From Streptomyces lonarensis (GTDB lineage: Bacteria > Actinomycetota > Actinomycetes > Streptomycetales > Streptomycetaceae), in contig NZ_JAAVJD010000020.1 of the NCBI RefSeq assembly GCF_012033735.1, positions 1-41,699 of the forward strand: DNA of 41,699 nucleotides, given 5' to 3'. The notes beneath the pieces are model-generated. The model was not told the DNA's origin, did no database searches, and worked only from the letters and a program-made list of their open reading frames with translations. Below are positions 19,558-26,442 of the stretch, one piece after another. The translations under genes and the position numbers were made by a program. How positions within the stretch are numbered: position 1 is the first letter of the stretch; every line of letters begins with the position of its first letter.

Positions 19558-20367
19558 GTGAATCGGGAGCACACAGCTGCACAGGAAGCCAGTTTCCGCT
19601 TCTCGATCATCGGAGGCCTGGATCTACGCATTGACGGCGCACGCCCGGAAACACCGACGGGGAAACAGCACACGCTCCTGGCCTCGCTTCTGCTGCACCC
19701 CGACCGCGTGCTGTCGACGGACGAGCTCATCGACTACCTCTGGGAGGACTCCCTCCCGCAACACCCCGCTGCCGCCCTCCATACCGTCGTGACCCGAGTA
19801 CGACGAGCGCTGTGCGGCGAAGCACGCTCCCGCGACGTCATCCGCCGCCGCGGGAGCGGATACGGGCTGGCGTCCTCGGACTGCTATGTGGACCTGGTCG
19901 AGTTCCGCTCGCTGGTCCGCCGTGCCGACACCGCCCGGCGCGAGGGAAACCACGGCAAGGAGTCACAACTGCTCGGTGCCGCCCTCGCCCTGTGGTCATG
20001 GCCCGCCCTTCCGGACGTCGGGTCCCGGACCCTGCGCCGCGCCGTCCTGCCGGGGCTCACCGAGGAATGGTTGGCGTCCGCCGAGCGGCGGGCCGAGGTC
20101 GACCTCGCGCTCGGACGTCCGCAGAGACTGATACCGGAGCTCACCACTCTGGCGACGGCCTTTCCCTACCACGAAGGGCTCTGGCGGGCGCGCATACTCG
20201 CCCTGCACCACTCCGGACGGGACGCCGAGGCACTCCGCGTCTTCTCGGAGTTCCGCGACCGTGCACGCGCCGAACTCGGCGCCGAGCCCGGCTGCCTCCT
20301 GAAAGCCGCGCACCTCGCCGTTCTCCGCGGCGGTACCGGCCGCCCCGGGACGACGAAAGCGCAGTGA
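19558..20367 (+). CDS. SARP-family activator of the lasso peptide cluster
   Basis: 269 residues. The GTG start has ACGGAGG 7 bases upstream. The N-terminal OmpR/PhoB-type winged HTH (about 10-100) reads FSIIGGLDLRIDG ... LLASLLLHPDRVLSTDELID ... HTVVTRVRRALCGE ... IRRRGSGYGL. It is followed by a bacterial transcriptional activation (BTAD) domain (about 105-255) with AELGAEPG, the classic SARP ending. The size equals small SARPs such as ActII-ORF4 and RedD; there are no NB-ARC or TPR additions. It is the first gene of the lasso cluster, same strand, 69 bases before the first precursor. Its 3' end overlaps phased repeats that look like its own binding site, so it probably activates the precursor promoter. 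Confidence 0.9.
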   Translation: MNREHTAAQEASFRFSIIGGLDLRIDGARPETPTGKQHTLLASLLLHPDRVLSTDELIDYLWEDSLPQHPAAALHTVVTRVRRALCGEARSRDVIRRRGSGYGLASSDCYVDLVEFRSLVRRADTARREGNHGKESQLLGAALALWSWPALPDVGSRTLRRAVLPGLTEEWLASAERRAEVDLALGRPQRLIPELTTLATAFPYHEGLWRARILALHHSGRDAEALRVFSEFRDRARAELGAEPGCLLKAAHLAVLRGGTGRPGTTKAQ

Positions 20368-20394
20368 AAGACCGGTGAAATGAGCTCCTACTAG
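20353..20394 (+). promoter_or_regulatory. Predicted SARP binding site and -10 box for the lasso operon
   Basis: Three heptamers are phased at exactly 11 bp: ACGAAAG (20353), GTGAAAG (20364) and GTGAAAT (20375). Seven bases after the last comes TACTAG (20389-20394), a good -10. SARPs bind heptamer repeats spaced one helical turn apart, about 8 bases upstream of -10. No separate -35 is evident, as expected for an activator-dependent promoter. Transcription would start near 20400, 35-40 bases before the precursor ATG. Confidence 0.65.
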
Positions 20395-20436
20395 CGTTGC
20401 TCGAGAACGCACACCACGGTCTTCCGAGGAGGAGAA

Positions 20437-20577
20437 ATGAAGGACACCACCGTCACGCCGTACGAGGCGCCGGCGCTGCTCGACGCCGGGGACTTCACCG
20501 AGGTCACCCTCGGCCGCAACAGCTGGGGCTTCGACAGCTCCATGCTCTGCCGCTGGATCAACTGCCAGCCCGCTTGA
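20437..20577 (+). CDS. Lasso peptide precursor 1 (LP2006-like class IV)
   Basis: 46 residues, with AGGAGGAG directly before the ATG. The leader is residues 1-25. It has the RRE recognition motif YxxPxLxxxGxF (Tyr9, Pro12, Leu14, Gly18, Phe20) and the conserved Thr at the penultimate leader position (Thr24). The predicted core begins at Gly26: GRNSWGFD, then SSMLCRWINCQPA (21 residues). Gly1 and Asp8 would form the 8-residue macrolactam ring. Cys13 and Cys18 of the core can form a disulfide in the tail. LP2006 of Nocardiopsis, the founding class IV lasso peptide, has the same GR-x-x-WGF ring start with Glu8 and Cys13-Cys17. Here the ring acid is Asp, the spacing is one residue longer, and three residues follow the last Cys. 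The cleavage site is predicted, not shown. Confidence 0.92.
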   Translation: MKDTTVTPYEAPALLDAGDFTEVTLGRNSWGFDSSMLCRWINCQPA

Positions 20578-20702
20578 TCTCGACCGCGGGATGACATGCG
20601 GCGAAAGAGCACGAGCGAGCCACCGGAGAATTCCGGCGGGAAGAGCTCGTCGACCGGCCATCCTTTCGTCCGGTGCCGAACGTCATTCCTGAGGGCGCCC
20701 CG

Positions 20703-20726
20703 GCGCACCTGCTTCCGGCAGGGCGC
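20703..20726 (+). other. Small hairpin between the two precursor genes
   Basis: GCGC + CCTGC pairs with GCAGG + GCGC around a TTCCG loop with one bulged A, within the 208-base gap between the precursor genes. It could be a processing, attenuation or stabilising structure in the precursor mRNA, or incidental. I see no convincing second promoter in the gap. Confidence 0.3.
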
Positions 20727-20785
20727 ATCCCCCGGGTCGCATCCGACACCGCGGTGAACCACCAGAACCCACGACCGGAGGAAAC

Positions 20786-20923
20786 ATGAAGAACACCACC
20801 ACCTCGCTCTACGAGGCGCCGGCGCTGCTCGACGCCGGGGACTTCACCAAGGTCACCCTCGGCCGGGTCAGCTGGGGCTTCGACAGCTCCATGCTCTGCC
20901 GCTGGCTCAACTGCCAGGTCTGA
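20786..20923 (+). CDS. Lasso peptide precursor 2 (variant copy)
   Basis: 45 residues, with GGAGGAAAC before the ATG. From Tyr9 onward it is nearly identical to precursor 1 at both DNA and protein level: same leader motif (Tyr9, Pro12, Leu14, Gly18, Phe20, Thr24), with Lys22 in place of Glu22. The predicted core is GRVSWGFD then SSMLCRWLNCQV (20 residues). It differs from core 1 at position 3 (Val for Asn), position 16 (Leu for Ile) and the tail after Cys18 (QV for QPA). Ring acceptor Asp8 and Cys13/Cys18 are kept. This is a tandem duplication with changes confined to one ring position and the tail. One set of maturation genes follows, so the cluster should make two related peptides. Confidence 0.92.
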   Translation: MKNTTTSLYEAPALLDAGDFTKVTLGRVSWGFDSSMLCRWLNCQV

Positions 20924-21004
20924 TCCGGGCTACGGGGCGCGTCGGACCGGCTCCCGCCGCCGGCGCGCCCCGGCGCCGCAGCCGCCCCGAGGAGAAGATG
21001 AGCG

Positions 21005-22831
21005 ATGCGATTCGTCGTACGGCCCGACTGCATGCTGCCCAGCGCATGGGCCGCGTTGCCGCGTGGCCCCCGGACCATTGACCACCCTTCCGGACGCCCC
21101 TTCGTCGACGGGGAGTGGGAGGACCACGAAGTCGCCACCGCAACCGCCCGCGGCGTCCGGGTCGTCCTTCTCGGCGCGTTCGACACGGACGGCGACGCGC
21201 TCGCCGAGCACTGCGTGCGGCTGAGTCGTGGCGGTGGCGTCGAGGCACTGGCCTCGGCCGTGCCGGGCGCTTACCACCTGCTGATCTCCGCCGGCGGACG
21301 CGTCCGCCTCCAGGGGACGCTGTCGTCTCGCTACCAGCCGGTTCACCGGAGTCTGGACCGCGTCACCGTGGCCGCGGACAATCCGGCGGCTCTCGCCACG
21401 GGGAACTCCCTGTCACAGGTCTCACCGGAGAGGCTGGCGGTACGGCTCGTGGCTCCGCTGCCGCCGTGGCCCCTCGGTGAGAAACCGGTGTGGGACGACG
21501 TGAACGCCCTGCCCGCCGGCCACCACCTGGAACTCGACCGCGACGGCCAGGCCCGCACGAGGCGCCACTGGAACGCGCCGGACGCCGCCGCACCCATGGC
21601 CGAGGCGGCCCCGGAGATCGCGCGTGCCCTGCGCGCCGCGGTGCGGGCCCGCCTGCGCGCCCACCCCACCATCGGCGCCGACCTGTCCGGGGGGCTCGAC
21701 TCGACGAGTCTGTGCTTCCTCATGGCGGCCGAGGAGCCGGACAGCCTCCCCACCCACAGGGGCAGCGCCCGCAGCATGCTGACGTTCCGCTGGGAGGTGG
21801 CGGACCCGAACAACGACGACCGGCAGTGGGCGGAGTTCGCGACCACCCGCCTGCCGGACGCAACGCACATCGTGGAAGGCGGCAGCTCCGCACCGGCGTG
21901 GTTCGGCCGGATGGCCGAGCCCTACGACGACCTGGAAGCACCGCAGGCCTGGATACGCACCCGCGCCCAGGACGAGCACAAGGCGCGGCTGCTGGCGGGA
22001 CGCGGCGTGACCGCGCACCTGTCGGGCGACGGTGGGGACGAGCTGTTCCACGCGACTCCCACGCATCTGCACGCGCTGATGCGCACGAACCCGCTGCTCG
22101 CGCTCTCGCACGCACGCCGCTACCGCGCGCTGTACCGGTGGGGGCGTCGCGCCACGTTGGCCGGTCTGGTCCGCTCCCGCAGTTTCCGGGACGCCCTCCT
22201 CTCGACCGCGGACACCCTGCACGCCCCGATCGGGGTCGCGGGCGGCAGACCGGACTTCGGCTGGGGCGCCGAGACCCGACTACCGGGATGGGCGAGCGAC
22301 GACGCGGCCGCCGCCGTCGGGGATGCCGTGCACGACCTGGCCGACACGACTCCGCTCTCGGGATCGGCGCCGCAACACCTGCTGCTGGCGGACGCCCGGA
22401 CAGCAGGCGAGGTGACACGGCAACGGTCACGGCTGTCGGAGCAGATGGGGCTTTCCTTGCACGCCCCCTTCCTCGACGACCACGTCATCGAGGCCGCCCT
22501 CGCCGTCCGTCTGGCCGACGCGGTGCCCGTCGACCGGTACAAGCCCGGGCTCACCGAGGCGATGCGCGGCATCGTGCCGGCGCGGCTGCTCGAACGCCGG
22601 ACCAAGCACGAGTTCAGCGCCGACGCCTACGCGGGGCTGCGCCAGAACCGGGGAACGCTCCTCGGTCTGTGCGAGGACATGCGGCTGGAGAAGCTCGGCC
22701 TCGTGGACGCCGCGGCTTTCCGCGCAGCCCTCACCGCCCCCCACCTCAACGCTTTCAGCATCATCCCGCTGATTCCGACCCTGGCCTGCGAGAACTGGCT
22801 TCGGTCCCTGCCCGACGGAGGACAGCGATGA
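21005..22831 (+). CDS. Lasso cyclase (asparagine-synthetase-like, C protein)
   Basis: 608 residues. The ATG at 21005 follows GAGGAG by about 10 bases; an ATG at 20998 is out of frame. It has the asparagine synthetase B architecture. The N-terminal glutaminase-like domain (about 1-210) lacks the catalytic Cys2 (it begins MRFVV), as in lasso cyclases that do not use glutamine. The C-terminal ATP-pyrophosphatase domain has PP-loop SGGLDSTS (228-235) and SGDGGDELF. Lasso cyclases adenylate the ring Asp/Glu side chain and couple it to the core N-terminus, closing the macrolactam around the threaded tail. The C-terminal part EQMGLSLHAPFLDDHVIEAAL is conserved in the family. Its stop overlaps the RRE gene start (ATGA). 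Confidence 0.95.
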   Translation: MRFVVRPDCMLPSAWAALPRGPRTIDHPSGRPFVDGEWEDHEVATATARGVRVVLLGAFDTDGDALAEHCVRLSRGGGVEALASAVPGAYHLLISAGGRVRLQGTLSSRYQPVHRSLDRVTVAADNPAALATGNSLSQVSPERLAVRLVAPLPPWPLGEKPVWDDVNALPAGHHLELDRDGQARTRRHWNAPDAAAPMAEAAPEIARALRAAVRARLRAHPTIGADLSGGLDSTSLCFLMAAEEPDSLPTHRGSARSMLTFRWEVADPNNDDRQWAEFATTRLPDATHIVEGGSSAPAWFGRMAEPYDDLEAPQAWIRTRAQDEHKARLLAGRGVTAHLSGDGGDELFHATPTHLHALMRTNPLLALSHARRYRALYRWGRRATLAGLVRSRSFRDALLSTADTLHAPIGVAGGRPDFGWGAETRLPGWASDDAAAAVGDAVHDLADTTPLSGSAPQHLLLADARTAGEVTRQRSRLSEQMGLSLHAPFLDDHVIEAALAVRLADAVPVDRYKPGLTEAMRGIVPARLLERRTKHEFSADAYAGLRQNRGTLLGLCEDMRLEKLGLVDAAAFRAALTAPHLNAFSIIPLIPTLACENWLRSLPDGGQR

Positions 22832-23100
22832 CCTACAGACTTGCCGACGGAGTGACCGTGGCCGAGACGGACGGGGGCACCGTCATCCTCGACCTCAGGA
22901 CCGGCGCGTACCGGCTGCTCAACGAGAGCGGTGCCGCCGTCCTGCGGCACCTCACCGAGCACGGTGCACAGGGCGACGCGCCGGCCCGTGCGATAGCCGA
23001 GCTCAGCGCACGCCACCCGGAGGCGGCCGACGCCATACCCGGCGATGTCCACCTCGTGGTGCGGGCGCTGCTGGAGGCGAAGGTCGTGGAGCGGTCATGA
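22828..23100 (+). CDS. PqqD-like RiPP recognition element (lasso B1/E protein)
   Basis: 90 residues, a stand-alone RRE of the PqqD fold. VTVAETDGGTVILDLRTGAY forms the beta-hairpins, RLLNESGAAVLRHLTEHG the first helix, and VHLVVRALLEAKVVE the last helix. It binds the YxxPxL leader motif and hands the precursor to the protease and cyclase. The ATG overlaps the cyclase stop (ATGA) and its own stop overlaps the protease start (ATGA), so the three are translationally coupled and presumably made in equal amounts. The split arrangement (separate RRE and protease) is the usual one in actinobacterial lasso clusters. Confidence 0.93.
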   Translation: MTYRLADGVTVAETDGGTVILDLRTGAYRLLNESGAAVLRHLTEHGAQGDAPARAIAELSARHPEAADAIPGDVHLVVRALLEAKVVERS

Positions 23101-23513
23101 GCCTTCCCGTGACGTTGGAGCCCCGAGCCGCGCGAGACGCCGTCCCGCGGACCCGCAGGTTCGCCGCCCGTGCTGCGGTCGCAGCCGCCTTCCAGCTGCG
23201 CCGCTGTCGGCCGCAGCGCCTGCGTGGGCTCTTGGAGCTGGTGAGCCGGGGCGCACGGCCGGCCACCTCGGCCGAGGCCATGGAAGCTCGCGAAGCGGTG
23301 GTCGCGGTCAGCGTCCACTGCGCCGGGCAGGGGTGCCTGGAGAGGTCGATCGCCACGTTCCTGCTGTGCCGGCTCTCCGGTCGCGTGCCGGAGTGGCGCA
23401 CCGGTGTGCGGCTGGAGCCGTTCCGTGCCCACGCGTGGGTGGCGGTCGGTGGTGTCCCCGTCGGAGAGCACGAGGAAGTCGCCACCTACGCAGTGACGAT
23501 GGGGGTCCGGTGA
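23097..23513 (+). CDS. Lasso leader peptidase (transglutaminase-like, B2/B protein)
   Basis: 138 residues, the size of stand-alone B2 proteases. Transglutaminase-like Cys protease motifs are present: GCLERSIATFLLCRL with the nucleophile Cys80, and PFRAHAWVAVGGVPVG with His112. The acidic third residue normally lies 12 residues after the His (Asp in McjB-like enzymes). Here that position is Glu124, a conservative change. The enzyme removes the leader after Leu25, exposing Gly1 for cyclisation. Its start overlaps the RRE stop (ATGA), and its own stop overlaps the GTG of the transporter fusion (GTGA). Confidence 0.92.
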   Translation: MSLPVTLEPRAARDAVPRTRRFAARAAVAAAFQLRRCRPQRLRGLLELVSRGARPATSAEAMEAREAVVAVSVHCAGQGCLERSIATFLLCRLSGRVPEWRTGVRLEPFRAHAWVAVGGVPVGEHEEVATYAVTMGVR

Positions 23514-25993
23514 GCGGCGCCTGGTGGTCGGCCGCCGGACAGACGCTGGTCGTGGTCGTCTTCGTCATGTCCGCGCTCGGCAAGTTCCGGAGCAGGGCTC
23601 GGTTCCGCTCCTTCACCACCTCGGTGGAGCAGCTGCCGTTCGTGCGAAGCCGACGGGTCGCCACGACTCTCGCAGCCCTGGTTCTCCCGTCCGAGGTCGC
23701 GGTTGTCGCCGCCGTGCTGATCCCGGGGACGACCCGCTTCGGGCTGGCACTGGCCGTCGGCCTGCTGCTGTTGTTCTGCGCCGTCTCGCTGAGCGTCATG
23801 CGTTCGGGGCTTCTGGTGGACTGCCGGTGCTTCGGCCGGCGCGCGGTGATGGGAGGAGCGACCGTGGTCCGGAACCTCCTCATGGCCGGCATGGCCGCGG
23901 TGGGTGCCCTCGGAGCCGGAGGAACGCTCACGGACGTGACCGGCTGGGCGGACCGTCCGGCGTGGACGGCAACCGCGGCCGCCACGGGAGTGGCGCTCGC
24001 ACTGGTACTCACCCAGCTCTGGGACGTGGTGGTGGGCGGCCACGTGCAGCGCTCGCTGCTGCGCGCCCAACGGGCGGAACCGAGGAGCGCCGCGCACGCG
24101 GTCGAAGGCGCCGCGGCGGCGGAGCAGCCGGGCCCGGCAGGAGGCCCCGCAGCCGAGGCCGGGGCCGGCGCCGAGGCCGGGAAGCTGACGGCCGACGAGC
24201 ATGACAGCCGCGGCGGGGAGCGCGTCTCGCCCGGCGCCGGCCACGTGGGCATCGGTGCTCTCTTTCCCTATCTGCGTCCCCACCTGAAGGTGCTCGGCGC
24301 GGTCTCGGCGCTCTCGGTGGCGACCGCGGCGGGCCTGCTCGCCCAGCCGATGCTGATCCGGTCGGTCCTGGACGGCCTGCACGCCGGGGCTGCGGTCGGC
24401 GGGCTGCTGCTCGCCCTGGTGCTCCTGCTGCTGATGTCGGGAGCCGCCTCCGCGGTGCGGGACTACCTCCTGCACCGGACCGGCGAGGGCGTGGTGCTGT
24501 CCGTACGGAAGCAGTTGGCCGCACGGATGCTGCGGCTGCCGATGCCCGAGTACGACCGCCGACGCACCGGGGATCTGCTGGCCCGGTTGAGCAGCGACTC
24601 GACTCTGCTTCGTTCGGTGGTGACCGGCGGCCTCATGGAACTGCTGAGCGGGGTCGTCGTCCTGGTGGGCGCCGTCGCCCTGATGCTGCTGCTGGACCCG
24701 CTGCTCTTCGCGGTCACCGTACTGGGCCTGGCGGGCGCGGTCGGCGCGGTGGCAGTCGCGCAGCGCATCCAGGGCGCCTCCACCGCAGCCCAGGAAAAGC
24801 TGGGCGAGATGACCTCCGCCACCGAGCGTGCCATCTCCGGCATCCGGACGGTGCGGGCGGCCAGGGCCGAGGAGCGGGAGACACGGGAGATCAACCGCTG
24901 TGCGCACGGCGCCTACCGCGCGGGCTTGCGGATCGCTCGGCTGCGGGCGTTGGTCGGGCCGCTGATGACCTCTGCCGTCCAGGTCGCCTCACTCGTCGTG
25001 CTCGGCGTCGGCGGCAGCCGCGTCGCCGCAGGCGCCATGAGCGTCGGGGACCTGGTCGCGTTCGTGGCGCTGCTGTTCATGATGATGATGCCGATCCTGC
25101 AGGCCGTCGGCGCCTACGCGGATCTGCAGACCGGGCTCGGAGCGCTGCGGCGCATCGAGGAGGTGCTCTCGTTGGCGGAGGAGACGGCCGGCGACCGCCG
25201 GAGCGGGCCGGTGCCCGTCGCCGCCGCGCGAGCTGCGCCGGCCGGACAGCCGGTCGGACAGCCGGCCGCTGTCGAGTTCGACGGGGTGACCTTCGGATAT
25301 GACGCAGCCGATCCGGTGCTGCGCGAGGTGGCCTTCCGGGTGCCCCCGGGGTCGCGCTGCGCCCTGGTGGGGCCGTCGGGCGGCGGTAAGTCCACGACGC
25401 TGGCGCTGATCGAACGGTTCTACGACGTCGACCGGGGTGCTGTGCGGGTGGACGGGGTGGATGTGCGCGACCTCTCCCGGGCGGATCTTCGGGGCCGGAT
25501 CGGCTACGTCGAACAGGACGCTCCCGTGCTGGCCGGGAGCATACGCGAGAACCTGCTGATCGCGACCCCGGAGGCTGATGACGCAGACCTCATGGCCGCG
25601 CTGCGCGCGGCTCAACTGACGGAGCTGGTCGAACGCTCACCGGCCGGTCTGGACGCCCCCGTGGGCGAATCCGGGGTGCTCCTGTCCGGGGGGCAGCGCC
25701 AGCGCCTCGCCCTGGCCCGCACGCTGCTGACCGGCGCCCCGATCCTGCTGTTGGACGAGCCGACGAGCAATCTGGACGCCCGCAGCGAGCACGCGCTGCG
25801 CCGAGCGCTCGACGCCGTCGCCGAGCACCGCACGCTCCTGATCGTGGCGCACCGGTTGGCGACCGTCGTCGATGCCGATCAGATCGTCGTGTTCGACAAC
25901 GGCAAGGTCGTGGCAGCGGGCGGACACGACGAACTGACGCGGAGCAGCTCCCTGTACCACGAGCTGGCCGCGCATCAGCTGCTCGTCCGGTAG
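23510..25993 (+). CDS. MauE/DoxX-like redox domain fused to a lasso peptide ABC exporter
   Basis: 827 residues from the GTG at 23510, which overlaps the protease stop. Residues 1-185 form a membrane domain of four or five helices (TLVVVVFVMSALGKF; TLAALVLPSEVAVVAAVLI; FGLALAVGLLLLFCAVSL) with the Cys-x-Cys motif DCRCFG (Cys105, Cys107). This resembles MauE/DoxX-type proteins involved in disulfide formation. An Ala/Gly/Glu linker (about 186-247) leads to a full ABC half-exporter: six-helix domain from about 248, Walker A GPSGGGKST (621-629), signature LSGGQRQ (725-731), Walker B ILLLDEP (745-751) and H-loop His781. It should export the mature peptide as a homodimer. I infer that the redox domain makes the Cys13-Cys18 disulfide at the membrane. 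The frame is continuous, so this is a genuine fusion unless sequencing joined two genes. Confidence 0.9.
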   Translation: MSGAWWSAAGQTLVVVVFVMSALGKFRSRARFRSFTTSVEQLPFVRSRRVATTLAALVLPSEVAVVAAVLIPGTTRFGLALAVGLLLLFCAVSLSVMRSGLLVDCRCFGRRAVMGGATVVRNLLMAGMAAVGALGAGGTLTDVTGWADRPAWTATAAATGVALALVLTQLWDVVVGGHVQRSLLRAQRAEPRSAAHAVEGAAAAEQPGPAGGPAAEAGAGAEAGKLTADEHDSRGGERVSPGAGHVGIGALFPYLRPHLKVLGAVSALSVATAAGLLAQPMLIRSVLDGLHAGAAVGGLLLALVLLLLMSGAASAVRDYLLHRTGEGVVLSVRKQLAARMLRLPMPEYDRRRTGDLLARLSSDSTLLRSVVTGGLMELLSGVVVLVGAVALMLLLDPLLFAVTVLGLAGAVGAVAVAQRIQGASTAAQEKLGEMTSATERAISGIRTVRAARAEERETREINRCAHGAYRAGLRIARLRALVGPLMTSAVQVASLVVLGVGGSRVAAGAMSVGDLVAFVALLFMMMMPILQAVGAYADLQTGLGALRRIEEVLSLAEETAGDRRSGPVPVAAARAAPAGQPVGQPAAVEFDGVTFGYDAADPVLREVAFRVPPGSRCALVGPSGGGKSTTLALIERFYDVDRGAVRVDGVDVRDLSRADLRGRIGYVEQDAPVLAGSIRENLLIATPEADDADLMAALRAAQLTELVERSPAGLDAPVGESGVLLSGGQRQRLALARTLLTGAPILLLDEPTSNLDARSEHALRRALDAVAEHRTLLIVAHRLATVVDADQIVVFDNGKVVAAGGHDELTRSSSLYHELAAHQLLVR

Positions 25994-26007
25994 AGCTGCC
26001 GCCCACC

Positions 26008-26054
26008 CGACCACCCCGGGGCCGCGCGTCGAACGCCGGACACCGGGGTGGTCG
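26008..26054. terminator. Terminator closing the lasso operon
   Basis: CGACCACCCCGG (26008-26019) pairs perfectly with 26043-26054. The 23-base loop can fold further. It follows the exporter stop by 14 bases and can also serve the convergent GntR gene. Confidence 0.7.
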
Positions 26055-26076
26055 CGGGAGCGGGCGGCCGAGCCGG

Positions 26077-26436
26077 TCAGTCGTCACCCAGCGCGGAGCG
26101 GACCAGCGCGAGGAGCTGTTCGTCGGTGAGGCCGAGTTCGCGGCCGTCCTCCACCAGCACCCTGATGTCGGCGGCCAGCCGGGCGCGCGCCTCCGGCTGG
26201 ACGCCGGTCACCACCGCGCCACGGCCGCGCCGCAGCTCGATCAGCCCCTCGTCCCGCAGCTGCTGGTAGCCGCGGAGCACCGTGTGCACGTTCACCCCGA
26301 GGGAGGCGGCCAGTTCCTTGGCCGAGGGCAGCCGCTCCCCCGCGCCGGCACGCCCCTCGGCGATGGCGCCGCGGACCGAGGCCGCGATCTGGTCGCCGAG
26401 CGCGACCGGGGAGGCGGTGTCGAGTCGGAACAGCAC
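26077..26436 (-). CDS. GntR-family regulator (YtrA type)
   Basis: 119 residues from a GTG, 6 bases after the DUF1648 gene, so it is the second gene of that operon. The winged HTH spans about residues 10-75 (LPSAKELAASLGVNVHTVLRGYQQLRDEGLIELRRGRG). The remaining roughly 45 residues are a short helical tail (LAADIRVLVEDGRELGLTDEQLLALVRSAL), the mark of the YtrA subfamily, which has no large effector domain. YtrA regulators usually repress their own operon and neighbouring membrane-protein or transporter genes. The target here is most likely the co-transcribed DUF1648 protein. Confidence 0.88.
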   Translation of the reverse strand: MLFRLDTASPVALGDQIAASVRGAIAEGRAGAGERLPSAKELAASLGVNVHTVLRGYQQLRDEGLIELRRGRGAVVTGVQPEARARLAADIRVLVEDGRELGLTDEQLLALVRSALGDD

Positions 26437-26442
26437 GTGTGA

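Noticed and set aside
20998-21081. 27-codon frame starting at the ATG just before the lasso cyclase
   Set aside because: It is closer to the RBS but gives a meaningless peptide. The in-frame ATG at 21005 gives the full cyclase.
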